The position numbers and the translations under genes are program-made. Shown piece after piece: positions 8,114 to 16,835 of a DNA stretch of 59,852 nucleotides. The stretch is from Streptomyces iconiensis. Lineage in GTDB: Bacteria; Actinomycetota; Actinomycetes; Streptomycetales; Streptomycetaceae. The notes beneath the pieces were generated by a model that saw nothing but the letters and a program-made list of their open reading frames with translations, did no database searches and was not told the origin of the DNA. The first letter of the stretch is position 1. Every line of letters begins with the position of its first letter. The DNA lies in assembly GCF_028657195.3 (NCBI RefSeq), contig NZ_JANCPR020000059.1:1-59852 (forward strand). The letters are read 5' to 3'.

Positions 8114-8150
8114 GCCGGGGCCGGCGCCCGATGGGTGCGCCGGCCCCGGC
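8114..8150 (+). terminator. Hairpin terminator after the MerR gene
   Basis: A perfect 14-bp GC stem (GCCGGGGCCGGCGC / GCGCCGGCCCCGGC) with a nine-base loop. Confidence 0.88.
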
Positions 8151-8169
8151 GGTCTTCCCGACCGTATTG

Positions 8170-8182
8170 GAACGAGCAGTTC
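8170..8182 (+). promoter_or_regulatory. Possible TetR operator at the regulator's own promoter
   Basis: GAAC, GAGCA, GTTC within TGGAACGAGCAGTTCA, 23 bases before the ATG of the TetR gene. It lies just upstream of a TACGCT that could be a -10 for a near-leaderless transcript. This fits autorepression; I did not find a second copy before the MFS gene. Confidence 0.35.
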
Positions 8183-8204
8183 ATAACGTGCTACGCTGCT
8201 CCGC

Positions 8205-8804
8205 ATGGCCCGACCGCGACTGTTCGACGAGGAACGGGCCCTGGACGCGGCGATGCACGCCTTCTGGGTGAACGGCTACGAGGCCACCTCGACCCAGGAC
8301 CTGTGCGAAGCCACCGGCCTGGGCCGCAGCAGCATCTACAACACCTTCCACAGCAAGCACGACCTCTTCCGGCGTGCGCTCGCCCGCTACACCGAGTCCA
8401 TGACCGGGCAACAGCTCGCCATCCTGGAGGAGGCCGGGCGCGGGCCGCTGGAGCGTATCGAGGCGCTCTTCGCGCGGGTCGTCCAGCAGGAGTTCGAGAG
8501 CCGCGGTGACGGGCGCAGCATCGGGTGTCTGACCGTCAACACCGTGGTGGAGATGGCGGGCCGTGACCCCGAGGCCGACCGGCTGCTGGAGCGGGACCTG
8601 GAACGGCGGCTCGACGCGTTCAGGGCCGTGATGGAGGAGGGGCAGCGCGCCGGTGTGATCACCACCGGCCGGGACGCCCACGCGCTCGCGCACTTCCTGA
8701 ACGCCGTCATCGGCGGGATGCGGGTCTCGGGGCAGAGCGGCGCCGACCGCGCCACGCTGGAGGCCGTCGCCGCGACGACCGTCGACGCGCTGCGGGGGCG
8801 CTGA
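8205..8804 (+). CDS. TetR-family transcriptional regulator
   Basis: A 199-residue protein with the helix-turn-helix at residues about 7-55 (RLFDEERALDAAMHAFWVNGYEATSTQDLCEATGL...SIYNTFHSKHDLF in order) and an all-helical ligand domain behind it. The pattern resembles the group of TetR regulators with a TetR_C_16-like tail. The ATG at 8205 lacks a ribosome site and may be leaderless. An MFS exporter lies on the same strand 275 bases downstream, the usual pairing for a drug-responsive repressor and its pump. Confidence 0.92.
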   Translation: MARPRLFDEERALDAAMHAFWVNGYEATSTQDLCEATGLGRSSIYNTFHSKHDLFRRALARYTESMTGQQLAILEEAGRGPLERIEALFARVVQQEFESRGDGRSIGCLTVNTVVEMAGRDPEADRLLERDLERRLDAFRAVMEEGQRAGVITTGRDAHALAHFLNAVIGGMRVSGQSGADRATLEAVAATTVDALRGR

Positions 8805-8969
8805 CGCGGCGCCGGCGCCGGGGAGGGCGCTGACCTCGTAAGTCCCCGTACCGCGCGCTTCGTTGGCGCCCCGAACGCTCCTCGTGTGAAAGCTGCCGCG
8901 CGGGTTCCGTGCCCGGGCGGCCCTCTTCTTGGGCGAGTTCTGTACTGATCTTTCCATAACTGACCTGTC

Positions 8970-9049
8970 CATCACCACGCCACCCATGACCACGCCACCC
9001 CATCCATGACCACGCCGCGCCACCCATAGCCGCGCCATCCATGTCCACC
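8970..9049 (+). repeat. Imperfect tandem repeats before the MFS gene
   Basis: Four to five degenerate copies of a unit like CCATGACCACGCCAC of about 15-20 bases lie directly upstream of the exporter gene. They create several ATG triplets, which makes the apparent upstream start at 9041 unreliable. Confidence 0.75.
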
Positions 9050-9079
9050 CATGAGCTTCCACGTCCCAGGAGCGACACC

Positions 9080-10315
9080 GTGCCAGCAGCCATCTACATC
9101 CTCGCGCTGGGGATTTTTTCCATGGTCACCAGCGAATTCCTCGTAGCCGGTCTCATGCCGCAGATCTCCGAGGGGCTGGATGTCACCATCCCCCAGGTCG
9201 GCTATCTGATCACCGCGTTCGCCGCCGCCATGGCCTTCGGCGGACCGTTCCTCACGACGGCGCTGCTGCGGATGCCGCCCAAGCGGGCGCTGATGCTGCT
9301 CTTCGCCGTCTTCCTCGTCGGCAACGTCATGGCGGCCACGGCGCCGGTCTACGCGGTGCTGCTCGCCGCGCGCCTGATCGGCGGCACTGCCGCCGCCGCC
9401 TTCCTCGGTACCGCCATCTCGCTCAGCATGCGCATGGTGGCCCCCGAACAGCGCGGGCGTGCCGTGTCCGTCGCACTCAACGGGCTGATGCTGGGCACGC
9501 TGCTCGGCCTGCCGCTCTCGACGTTCATCGGCGAACGGCTCGGCTGGCGCGCGGCGTTCTGGACGGTGAGCGCGGTCACCGTCGTGGCCGCGCTGGTGAC
9601 CCTCGTACGGGTGCCGCGCATGGAGCCCGCTCCGCCCGCGAAGGCGGGCGGCGGGATACGGGCCGAGCTGGGTGTCTTCCGCAGCCCGCGGCTGTGGCTC
9701 GTGCTGTCGACCAGCACCCTGATCATCGGCGCCACGTTCTCGGCGTTCAGCTACTTCAACCCGATCCTGACCGAGATCACCGGCTTCGCCACAGGCAGCG
9801 TGCCGCTCCTGCTGGTCGCCTACGGTGCGGCCACGCTCGTCGGCAACGTCGTCGTCGGCCGCCTCGCCGACCGCTACACGCTCCCCGTACTGATGACCGG
9901 CCTCGCATTCAACGGGCTCTTCCTCGCCGGCTTCGCCCTGTGGGCCGAACTTCCGGTGCCCACGCTGCTGTTCATGCTCGGCATCGGCCTCGTCGGCGTC
10001 ACCATGAACCCCGCCATGGCGGCACGCGTACAGAAAGCGGCCAACACGGGTCCGCTGGTCAACACCGTGCACTCCTCGTTCATCACCCTCGGCATCATCA
10101 TCGGCTCAGCACTGGGCGGCGCCGCGATCCCCCACTTCGGCCTGCTGGCCCCGGTGTGGATCGGGGTGGCGATGGCCGTACTCGGTATCGGCACGCTCGT
10201 ACCGGACGTGCTGCGCGGCCGGAAGGCGGCGGGGTCGGGGCCGGTGTCTCCGTCGCCTGTGGCGGACCTGCCGGACGCCGACCGGGAGTTGGCCACGGTG
10301 CCCGCACGTTCCTGA
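9080..10315 (+). CDS. MFS drug exporter (Cmx/DHA1-like)
   Basis: A 411-residue, 12-segment major facilitator of the drug:H+ antiporter group. It opens VPAAIYILALGIFSMVTSEF like chloramphenicol-resistance (Cmx) exporters. Family motifs include SEFLVAGLMPQI, RLIGGTAAAAFLGTA and the LTEITGF...VLLVAYG region. I take GTG at 9080 as the start because AGGAG lies eight bases upstream; an in-frame ATG at 9041 falls inside the upstream repeats and adds a non-membrane extension. The TetR gene upstream probably regulates it. A two-way terminator separates it from the convergent SGNH gene. Confidence 0.9.
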   Translation: MPAAIYILALGIFSMVTSEFLVAGLMPQISEGLDVTIPQVGYLITAFAAAMAFGGPFLTTALLRMPPKRALMLLFAVFLVGNVMAATAPVYAVLLAARLIGGTAAAAFLGTAISLSMRMVAPEQRGRAVSVALNGLMLGTLLGLPLSTFIGERLGWRAAFWTVSAVTVVAALVTLVRVPRMEPAPPAKAGGGIRAELGVFRSPRLWLVLSTSTLIIGATFSAFSYFNPILTEITGFATGSVPLLLVAYGAATLVGNVVVGRLADRYTLPVLMTGLAFNGLFLAGFALWAELPVPTLLFMLGIGLVGVTMNPAMAARVQKAANTGPLVNTVHSSFITLGIIIGSALGGAAIPHFGLLAPVWIGVAMAVLGIGTLVPDVLRGRKAAGSGPVSPSPVADLPDADRELATVPARS

Positions 10316-10372
10316 CGGGCCTCGCTTCGCCACTCCCCCGACGCTCTGGCGCCAACCCTGCTGCTCACAGCA

Positions 10373-10409
10373 GAACGGGCCCGCCGCTGAGTCAGTGGCG
10401 GGCCCGTTC
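10373..10409. terminator. Bidirectional hairpin terminator
   Basis: An 18-bp stem with one G-U wobble (GAACGGGCCCGCCGCTGA paired with 10392-10409) lies between the convergent MFS and SGNH hydrolase genes. Confidence 0.85.
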
Positions 10410-10416
10410 GTGCGGG

Positions 10417-11217
10417 TCAGTCGGCTCCGGGCCCCGCGGTGGCCAGGACGGGGGTGAGGGTGGGGCGCTTGGCGTCGCGGCCTGTGCCGGAGGAGATGCC
10501 GCGGAGGCGGCGTACGAGCCAGGGGGCCAGGAAGGTGGCCGCCCAGTTCAGCTCCGTACGGGCGGTCTGCCAGGGGCCGCGGGGCGGGAGTGCCGGCAGG
10601 GGCAGGGCCCAGGAGTCGTCGCTGCCGGGGAGGCGCAGCGCGCGGGCGAAAGCGGCGGCGGAGCGGCCGTGGCCGAGCGGTGAGAGGTGCAGCCGGTCCG
10701 GGCTCCACAGGCGCGGATCGACGGTGACCGCGTGCGCCGCGGTGTCCACGACGGTGACGCCGTGCCGCGCAGCGGCCTCGCGGACAAGGGCGTTGAGGTC
10801 GGAGGCGCGGGAGGCGATCAGCCGGCCGATGGGCGCGATCTTCCCGATGTCGGGAAAGGTGAGCGTGACCACGTGCGTACCGGCGGCGGTGAGCGCGGCG
10901 AACGTCGCCTCCAGGTGCCCGGCGACCTCGGTCACGTCGTAGCGGGGCCGGAGGAAGTCGTTGACCCCGGCGACGACGGTCGCCAGGTCGGGGTCGAGGT
11001 CGAGCGCTGCCGGCAGTTGCCGCTCGTGCACATGCGCGGCGCCGCAGCCGCGTACGGCCAGGTTGGCGTAGCGCAACCCGGGTGAAGCGGCGGCCAGTTG
11101 CTCCGCGAGCCGGTCGGCGAACCCCCGGTACCCGGACGGCTCGTCCCCGTCCCCGATCCCCTCGGTGGTGCTGTCGCCCAGCGCGACATAGCGCTGATAC
11201 TCGACGTTGTGCGGCAC
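10417..11217 (-). CDS. SGNH/GDSL-family hydrolase, cytoplasmic
   Basis: A 266-residue SGNH hydrolase with all catalytic blocks: YVALGDSTTEGIG (block I Ser) near residue 15, a conserved Gly in NLAVRGCG (block II), GVNDF (block III Asn) and DRLHLSPLGH (block V Asp-x-x-His). There is no signal peptide, so it acts in the cytosol on an unknown acyl or acetyl ester. The start is GTG at 11217. A basic C-terminal stretch (ELNWAATFLAPWLVRRLRG) could lie on the membrane. Confidence 0.9.
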   Translation of the reverse strand: MPHNVEYQRYVALGDSTTEGIGDGDEPSGYRGFADRLAEQLAAASPGLRYANLAVRGCGAAHVHERQLPAALDLDPDLATVVAGVNDFLRPRYDVTEVAGHLEATFAALTAAGTHVVTLTFPDIGKIAPIGRLIASRASDLNALVREAAARHGVTVVDTAAHAVTVDPRLWSPDRLHLSPLGHGRSAAAFARALRLPGSDDSWALPLPALPPRGPWQTARTELNWAATFLAPWLVRRLRGISSGTGRDAKRPTLTPVLATAGPGAD

Positions 11218-11358
11218 GGTCGGTCTCCCTCGTACGCGGAACTCCGGCGATCCGCCGGCGCCGGGGCGGTGTGCGGACCAGAAGAACGGTCCCTTTGGTC
11301 CGCAGCCGCTCCCCTCAGTCTCCCGGACGCCTCCCGGGGGCGGCCACTTCCTGGCCGT

Positions 11359-11982
11359 TCACCCTGCGGGCCGGGTCGGGAGGGTCAGGTCGATGTCGAT
11401 CGGGCAGGGCGTCGAGACCTTCAGCCGGTCGCGGTGGATGCCCGTGACGGCGTACTTCCGTGTAGCGGGCTCCAGTTCGAAGACGTAGACGACGGCGCGG
11501 TCCGCTTCGTCCTTCTCCACCCGCCAGAAGTGCGGGATGCCCGCCGCCGCGTACTTCGCCGGCTTCGTCTCGCGGTCGCGTGCCTCCGAGTCGGGAGAGA
11601 CGACCTCGACGGCGAGCAGCACGTCCTCGGGGCGGTAGGTGGTCTGGCTCATGCTGCGGACGGCTTCCGCGCCGACGAGAATGAGGTCGGGTTCCGGTCG
11701 GTCCCGGCTGTTGAGTGTGACCGTCATCTGGCGGATGACTTCCCTCCGCGCTGGTGCCTGGGACATCAGGGCCCGCATGAGCGCATCGACCATGCACATG
11801 TGGAAGCGGTCCTGCGGACTCGCCACCACCAGGCTGCCGTCGATCAGTTGGGTGTGGGACGGAAGGCCCGGGAGCCGGTCCAGGTCTTCGGAGGTGTAGC
11901 CGCCCACGGGCGGACGGGGCCACTCGCAACCCGGGTGGCAGTACGGGCAGTGTGCCGGTTCGGCGGTCTCAGTCGTTGTCAC
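11359..11982 (-). CDS. Uma2-family (DUF820) restriction-endonuclease-fold protein
   Basis: About 207 residues from the GTG at 11982 (an in-frame start at 12024 is also possible). It matches Uma2 proteins, PD-(D/E)XK-fold predicted nucleases that are numerous in Streptomyces and of unknown role. Family signs are the conserved QLIDGSLVV start, the PEPDLILVGAE aspartate block and LLAVEVVSPDSEARDRETKPAKYAAAGIPHFWRVE. The N-terminus carries a Cys-rich CPYCHPGCEW stretch that could bind zinc. A second, diverged Uma2 protein is encoded at 48907. Confidence 0.88.
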   Translation of the reverse strand: MTTTETAEPAHCPYCHPGCEWPRPPVGGYTSEDLDRLPGLPSHTQLIDGSLVVASPQDRFHMCMVDALMRALMSQAPARREVIRQMTVTLNSRDRPEPDLILVGAEAVRSMSQTTYRPEDVLLAVEVVSPDSEARDRETKPAKYAAAGIPHFWRVEKDEADRAVVYVFELEPATRKYAVTGIHRDRLKVSTPCPIDIDLTLPTRPAG

Positions 11983-12061
11983 GGCCCGACTCTCGTCGGC
12001 CGGGTCGCATGGCGGGGCCACCACAGGAGAGGTTTCCGTCGAACGGGTGGCCCCGGTGCGC

Positions 12062-13582
12062 TCACACCTCCGCCGGGCGCGGTTCCTTGGTGGGGGTCGG
12101 GGTGGTGGGGTCGGGCTGGTCCGGGGTGGGGGCGGGGGAAGTCGCCGGTTCGGGTTCTGAGTTGAGGTCCAGGAGCATCTGGCGGCTGAAGCCGAAGAAG
12201 TAGGTGGCGAGGAAGCCCATGAGGTAGCCGGCCGCCAGGCCGAGGGCGTAGATGGCGGCGATGGCGCCGAGGCCCTGGTTGCCCTTGAGCAGGGGGAAGA
12301 GTGCCCAGCCCGAGGGGCCGATGGCGGTGGAGCCCACGGACGTGCCGAGCTGGTAGAAGAGGCCGACGACCCCGCCGCCGAAGGCCCCGCCCACGCAGGC
12401 CGTGATGAACGGGCGGCCCAGCGGCAGCGAGACGCCGTAGATCAGGGGTTCGCCCACGCCCAGGAAGCCGGCCGGGAGGGCGGAGCGGATCGTCTTGCGG
12501 ATCGAGGTGTTGCGCCGCAGCCGGAGGTAGATGGCGATCGCGGCGCCGACCTGGCCGGCGCCGGCCATGGCGAGGATGGGCAGCAGGACCGTGAAGCCGT
12601 TCTGCTCGATCAGGGTCGTGTGGATCGGGATCAGCGCCTGGTGCAGGCCGAGCATGACGAGCGGCAGGAACAGCCCGCCGAGTACGAAGCCCGCAGCCGC
12701 ACCGCCGTGCTGGAGCAGCCAGTTGGAGAGGTGGCCGATGCCGGTGGCCAGCTCGCCGCACACGTACATCAGCCCGAACAGCGTCACCAGGCCCGCGACC
12801 AGCACCGTCACCGTCGGTGTGACCAGCACGTCGACGGCGGCGGGGACGAAGCGGCGGCAGCCCTTCTCGACGTAGACCGCCAGCAGCGCGGCGAACAGCG
12901 CGCCCAGCACGCCTCCCTGGCCCGGCGCCAGCTTCTCCCCGAAGGCGGAGACGTCGGCGACGCCCGGGAAGACGATCACGGCGGCAGCCGCGCCGCCCAG
13001 CACGGGTGTGCCCCCGAACTCCTTCGCGGTGTTGAGCCCGACGAACACCGCGATCAGCGACATGAAGCCGGTCGCGATGGCGGTCAGCGCGGGGGTGAGG
13101 GAGGGCAGCCAGCCCAGGTTGGTGAGCAGGCCGTTGATGCCGGCGACGATGCCGCAGCCGATCAGCGCGGGGATCAGCGGCACGAAGATGTTCGCGATGC
13201 GGCGCAGCATCAGCTTCACCGGTGTCGCGTTCCGCTCCTTGCGCGCCGCGCGGATCGCCTCGCCCTCGGCGGCCAGTTCCTCGGCCGTCTTGGGCGGCCC
13301 CGCCTGGACCAGGGCCTCGAACTCGGGGGTGACGCGCGCGACCTTCCCCGGGCCGAGCACGATCTGGTACGTGTCGTCTTCGACCACGCCCAGTACGTCG
13401 GGCAGCGCCTTGAGCGGCTCGTCCTGGACGAGGGAGCGGTCGGCGAGGCCGAGCCGCATACGGGTCATGCAGTGGGTGACGGAGGTGACGTTCGAGGCAC
13501 CTCCCACGAGGGGCAGGATCGCCTCGGCGATCTCACGGTTCGGGTTGGCGCCCTGGGGGGCTTCCGTGCTGTCTTTGCTCAT
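12062..13582 (-). CDS. murP: PTS EIIBC permease, N-acetylmuramic acid type
   Basis: A 506-residue phosphotransferase permease. The N-terminal EIIB domain has its phosphorylation site at Cys38 in THCMTRMRL, and the EIIC membrane domain fills residues about 120-470. No EIIA is fused, as in E. coli MurP, so phosphate must come from a separate EIIA. It imports and phosphorylates its sugar at the membrane. Assignment to MurNAc rests on the neighbouring murQ and RpiR genes on the same strand; sequence alone would allow a glucoside or trehalose EIIBC. The Pro/Thr-rich tail after the last helix is variable sequence. Confidence 0.8.
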   Translation of the reverse strand: MSKDSTEAPQGANPNREIAEAILPLVGGASNVTSVTHCMTRMRLGLADRSLVQDEPLKALPDVLGVVEDDTYQIVLGPGKVARVTPEFEALVQAGPPKTAEELAAEGEAIRAARKERNATPVKLMLRRIANIFVPLIPALIGCGIVAGINGLLTNLGWLPSLTPALTAIATGFMSLIAVFVGLNTAKEFGGTPVLGGAAAAVIVFPGVADVSAFGEKLAPGQGGVLGALFAALLAVYVEKGCRRFVPAAVDVLVTPTVTVLVAGLVTLFGLMYVCGELATGIGHLSNWLLQHGGAAAGFVLGGLFLPLVMLGLHQALIPIHTTLIEQNGFTVLLPILAMAGAGQVGAAIAIYLRLRRNTSIRKTIRSALPAGFLGVGEPLIYGVSLPLGRPFITACVGGAFGGGVVGLFYQLGTSVGSTAIGPSGWALFPLLKGNQGLGAIAAIYALGLAAGYLMGFLATYFFGFSRQMLLDLNSEPEPATSPAPTPDQPDPTTPTPTKEPRPAEV

Positions 13583-13702
13583 GGTGCTGTCGCTCTTCTT
13601 TGAGGGGTGCCATGGTGCGGACGGGTGTGCGGAGGAGTGTGCGGACGCATACGACGGACGGGTGCGGGAGTGCGCCCGGGCGGGAGTGCCCGGACGCGCG
13701 GC

Positions 13703-14713
13703 TCAGTGGCGGCCGGCGGCTGAGGTGAGGGCCGCGCGCAGGTGTCCGTGCGACGCGGTGAGCAGTGCGGCGGCCTGCGGCCCGTCGACGCCGCCGAGGA
13801 TGACGAGGATCGCGTCCTTGACCTCGCCGTCGGTCGCGGACAGCGCGGCCTCGATCTCGTGGTCCGGTGCGCCCGTCGCCAGCGCGACGATGCGCCGTGA
13901 ACGGGCCCGCAGCTTCTCGTTGGAGGCGCGGACGTCGACCATCAGATTCCCGTACGTCTTGCCGAGCCGGATCATCGTGATCGTGGACAGCATGTTCAGT
14001 ACGAGCTTCTGGGCCGTACCGGCCTTCAACCGGGTGGAGCCGGTCAGCAGTTCGGGGCCGACGACGACCTCGATGCCGTGCTCGGCGGCGGCGGCGAGCG
14101 CCGAGTCCGCGTTGCAGGCGAGCCCGATGGTGAGGGCGCCGCGCACCGTACGGGCGTGTTCGACGGCCCCGACGGCGTACGGCGTACGGCCGGAGGCGGA
14201 GATCCCGACGACCGTGTCGTCGGCCGTCAGACCCACAGCGTCCAGGTCGGCCGCCGCCATCTCGGGGCTGTCCTCGGCGCCCTCGACGGAGGTCACCATC
14301 GCGCCGGGGCCACCCGCGATCAGCCCGGTGACCTGCCCCGGTTCGGTGTTGAACGTGGGCGGGCACTCGCTCGCGTCCAGGACGCCCATACGGCCGGCCG
14401 TTCCCGCGCCGACGTAGAGCAACCTGCCGCCCCTGGCCATCCGTTCGGCAACGGCGTCGATCGCGGCGGCGATACGGGGGAGCTGCGCGGCGACCGCGGT
14501 GGGAACGGTCGCGTCCTCACCGTTCATGATCCTGGCGATCTCCACCGTCGGCAGCTGGTCGATCTCCGCCAGCTCGCTGCGGTACTGCTCGGTCGTCAGC
14601 GTCTCCAGCTGCGTACGGAGCTGGTCATACGAAGCTGAGGGTGCTGCGGGTGTGGAGCGGTTTGAGGCGGCGGAGGGTGCCGGGGGAGTGGATGAGGGGG
14701 TGGAGGGGGTCAT
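13703..14713 (-). CDS. murQ: N-acetylmuramic acid 6-phosphate etherase MurQ
   Basis: A 336-residue SIS-domain etherase that removes D-lactate from MurNAc-6-P to give GlcNAc-6-P during cell-wall recycling. Signature blocks are RLLYVGAGTAGRMGVLDASECPPTF (whose Glu matches the catalytic Glu in E. coli MurQ), GISASGRTPY and NSDSALA-like ACNADSALAAAA. The ATG at 14713 gives an Ser/Pro/Ala-rich 28-residue leader not expected in the family and has no good ribosome site, so the true start may lie inside. It is 120 bases upstream of the PTS gene on the same strand. Confidence 0.95.
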   Translation of the reverse strand: MTPSTPSSTPPAPSAASNRSTPAAPSASYDQLRTQLETLTTEQYRSELAEIDQLPTVEIARIMNGEDATVPTAVAAQLPRIAAAIDAVAERMARGGRLLYVGAGTAGRMGVLDASECPPTFNTEPGQVTGLIAGGPGAMVTSVEGAEDSPEMAAADLDAVGLTADDTVVGISASGRTPYAVGAVEHARTVRGALTIGLACNADSALAAAAEHGIEVVVGPELLTGSTRLKAGTAQKLVLNMLSTITMIRLGKTYGNLMVDVRASNEKLRARSRRIVALATGAPDHEIEAALSATDGEVKDAILVILGGVDGPQAAALLTASHGHLRAALTSAAGRH

Positions 14714-14893
14714 GGAGGTGCGGCTTTCTCTGCGCGAGGGTGCCCGTACGGGGGTGCTCCGTACGGCGAAGGGTGAAGGAGCGCGGGGCGGAGGGGTTCG
14801 GGACTCGGGCCGGAGGATTCCCGGCGCTGCGGCGCCGGTACCGGTGGTGGGTGGGGTGCGTTGGGGTGCGGTGGGTGCCGTTCCCGGCGCGGT

Positions 14894-16054
14894 TCAGCGG
14901 GTTCTGGGGCGGGGCGAGTGCCGGTGCGCCAGCGCTTCGTAGGAGGCGGACAGAGCGGGCGCAGCCGTCTCGTACGTACGCTGCGCCACCCCTATGAACA
15001 GGCAGTCGACGACCAGGAGTTGGCTGGTCCTGCTCGACATCGCCGCCGGGCGCAGCTCGCTCTCACGCGCTGTCGAGGTGGTCAGCACGTGGTCCGCGTA
15101 CTGCGTCACCTCGGCGTCGGGGCGGCCGGTGATGGCGATGGTGGTCGCGCCCCGTTCGAAGGCGACGCGCAGCGGCTCGATGACATCCACCGTGCGCCCC
15201 GAATGCGTGATCGCGATGGCCACGTCACCCGCTCTGAGCTGGACCGCGTTGGTGACGGCCAGATGCGGGTCGGCGTGGGTGTGCGCGATGAGGCCGATAC
15301 GGAGCAGCTTCTGTGCGAGGTCCTGGCTGACGAGGCCCGAGGCGCCGACCCCGTACACGTCGACGCGCCGGGCCGCGACCATCGCCGCGACGGCCGCCTC
15401 CACCTGCCCGGTGTCGATCGCGGCAGCCGTGTCGGCGAGGGTCTGCTGCTCGTCGAGCGCGAGCTTGGCGACGACGTCGGAGATCGGGTCGTCGACGGCG
15501 ATGTCGGCGGTCACGGCCGGGGCCGCGCCCGACTCCTGCTGCGCCGCGAGCCCGGCGAGCGCGAGCCGCAGATCCCGGTAACCGGGATAGCCCAGCAGCC
15601 GCGAGGTCCGTACGACGGTGGCCTCGCTGGTGCCGGTGCGCTCGGCGAGCGCGGTGACCGTCAGCTGGGCGCAGCCCGCCGGGTCCCCCGCCACGGCCTC
15701 GGCGACCAGCTGCATCGAACGCGTCATCGTGGGAGCCATCGTGCGCACCTTCGCCGCCAGCGCGCTGGGTCCCGGCCCCGGGCGTGCGGCCTGCGGTGCG
15801 GCCTGCGGTGCCGGGCGCTGGTGCGGGGCACGCTGCCGGCCGGGCTGCGCCGGCCGCTCCGGCTGCCCTCCGGGCGCCGCGTGCCGCTCCGGCTGCCCTC
15901 CGGGCCGGCCGGGCTGACCAGATGGGCCGGGCTGACCGGGCTGTCCCGCCTGGTCGGATCGGCCGGGCTGCTCCGCCTGCCCCTGGGCCGCCTGCGCCGC
16001 TCTGCCCGTGGACTGCTGCCGGATGGCGAAAGTTTCCTTCAGATCGCTCTTCAC
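14894..16054 (-). CDS. RpiR/MurR-family regulator with SIS domain
   Basis: A 386-residue protein from the GTG at 16054. The RpiR helix-turn-helix (LTVTALAERTGTSEATVV) spans about residues 95-170 and a C-terminal sugar-phosphate-binding SIS domain (VDVYGVGASGLVSQDLA, ITHSGRTVDVIEP) follows. Between the start and the DNA-binding domain is a Gln/Pro/Gly-rich linker of about 70 residues built from repeats such as GQPERPAQPG, an in-frame expansion. Position upstream of murQ and the PTS gene on the same strand indicates control of MurNAc catabolism, with MurNAc-6-P the likely ligand. Confidence 0.9.
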   Translation of the reverse strand: MKSDLKETFAIRQQSTGRAAQAAQGQAEQPGRSDQAGQPGQPGPSGQPGRPGGQPERHAAPGGQPERPAQPGRQRAPHQRPAPQAAPQAARPGPGPSALAAKVRTMAPTMTRSMQLVAEAVAGDPAGCAQLTVTALAERTGTSEATVVRTSRLLGYPGYRDLRLALAGLAAQQESGAAPAVTADIAVDDPISDVVAKLALDEQQTLADTAAAIDTGQVEAAVAAMVAARRVDVYGVGASGLVSQDLAQKLLRIGLIAHTHADPHLAVTNAVQLRAGDVAIAITHSGRTVDVIEPLRVAFERGATTIAITGRPDAEVTQYADHVLTTSTARESELRPAAMSSRTSQLLVVDCLFIGVAQRTYETAAPALSASYEALAHRHSPRPRTR

Positions 16055-16059
16055 AGATG

Positions 16060-16071
16060 GAAGATATTTTC
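16060..16071. promoter_or_regulatory. A/T-rich near-palindrome at the rpiR/16116 divergent promoter
   Basis: GAAGATATTTTC, a 12-bp palindrome with one mismatched pair, stands out in a GC-rich setting. It lies immediately before the GTG of the RpiR gene and about 45 bases before the divergent gene at 16116. It is a candidate operator for the RpiR protein. Confidence 0.45.
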
Positions 16072-16115
16072 GAATCGGGTCTTCGTCAATGGGTGCGCGA
16101 TGGTGCAATGGGGGG

Positions 16116-16496
16116 ATGGAGCCGAAGGAATCAGAACCGCAGGAGGGACTGGAGAGGGCGCTGCATGCCGCGCGCGCCCTGATCCTCGCCGACCTGGAGG
16201 CCAGCGATGTGGCCCAGGCCGACATCGTCTCGCTGGTCGAGGAGTCGGTGACCCACCGGCGCTGGTGGGTGGGCGAATGGCCCGCCGGGATCGCCTTCGT
16301 CGACGGGCTCGTCGCGCAGGACGTCCAGGACGCGCTGCTCGAACGGTACGGCCGGTGGCCGGTCTGCCCCGTCTGCGTGGGCGCCGACCCGCACGCGCTC
16401 GACGTCGAACCCGAGCTGGGCGAGGAACCGCACTGGGTGTGCGCCAAGACCTCCACCGTCGTCGCGCCCGTCGGCGCGCTGCGGACGCGGCTGTGA
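16116..16496 (+). CDS. Conserved hypothetical protein, divergent from rpiR
   Basis: A 126-residue soluble acidic protein (MEPKESEPQEGLERALHAAR...). I do not recognise a named domain. Visible features are an N-terminal amphipathic helix, a Trp-rich THRRWWVGEWPAG turn, and a single CPVC pair (WPVCPVCVGADPHALDVEPE) that could bind a metal with the later VCAKTS cysteine. The ATG at 16116 follows a GGGGG run. Its stop lies 19 bases before the DUF4031 gene, so the two are probably co-transcribed. Confidence 0.75.
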   Translation: MEPKESEPQEGLERALHAARALILADLEASDVAQADIVSLVEESVTHRRWWVGEWPAGIAFVDGLVAQDVQDALLERYGRWPVCPVCVGADPHALDVEPELGEEPHWVCAKTSTVVAPVGALRTRL

Positions 16497-16515
16497 GCGG
16501 AAGGCCGGTGCACGC

Positions 16516-16797
16516 ATGACCGTCTACATAGACCCGCCCAACTGGCCAGGTCACGGCCGCATGTGGTCGCACCTGGTCAGCGATGTCTCCTACGCGGAAC
16601 TGCACGCCTTCGCGGCCCGCATCGGCTGCCCGCCCCGCGCCTTCGACCACGACCACTACGACGTTCCGTCCGGCCGTTACGCCGACGCGGTGCGCGAGGG
16701 CGCCCACGAAGTCGGCTCCAAGGAACTCCTGCGCCGCCTCACCGAAGCGGGCCTCCGCCGCCGCAAGCCCCGCCCTCCACGGGCCGCCGCGAGCTGA
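16516..16797 (+). CDS. DUF4031 domain protein
   Basis: A 93-residue protein matching DUF4031: MTVYIDPPNWPGHGRMWSHL at the start, then FDHDHYDVPSGRYADAVREGA and GSKELLRRLTEAGLRRRK. The family is widespread in bacteria with no established activity; clustered His and Asp residues suggest metal binding. It directly follows the hypothetical gene at 16116 and ends 38 bases from the convergent MocR gene. Confidence 0.92.
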   Translation: MTVYIDPPNWPGHGRMWSHLVSDVSYAELHAFAARIGCPPRAFDHDHYDVPSGRYADAVREGAHEVGSKELLRRLTEAGLRRRKPRPPRAAAS

Positions 16798-16835
16798 GTG
16801 CGGCCCGGAGCCGTTGCGGGGAAGGGGGCCGCTGC

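Noticed and set aside
9041..9079. ATG at 9041 as start of the MFS exporter
   Set aside because: It falls inside degenerate ATG-bearing tandem repeats. GTG 9080 has an AGGAG site eight bases upstream and starts at the family's usual N-terminus.
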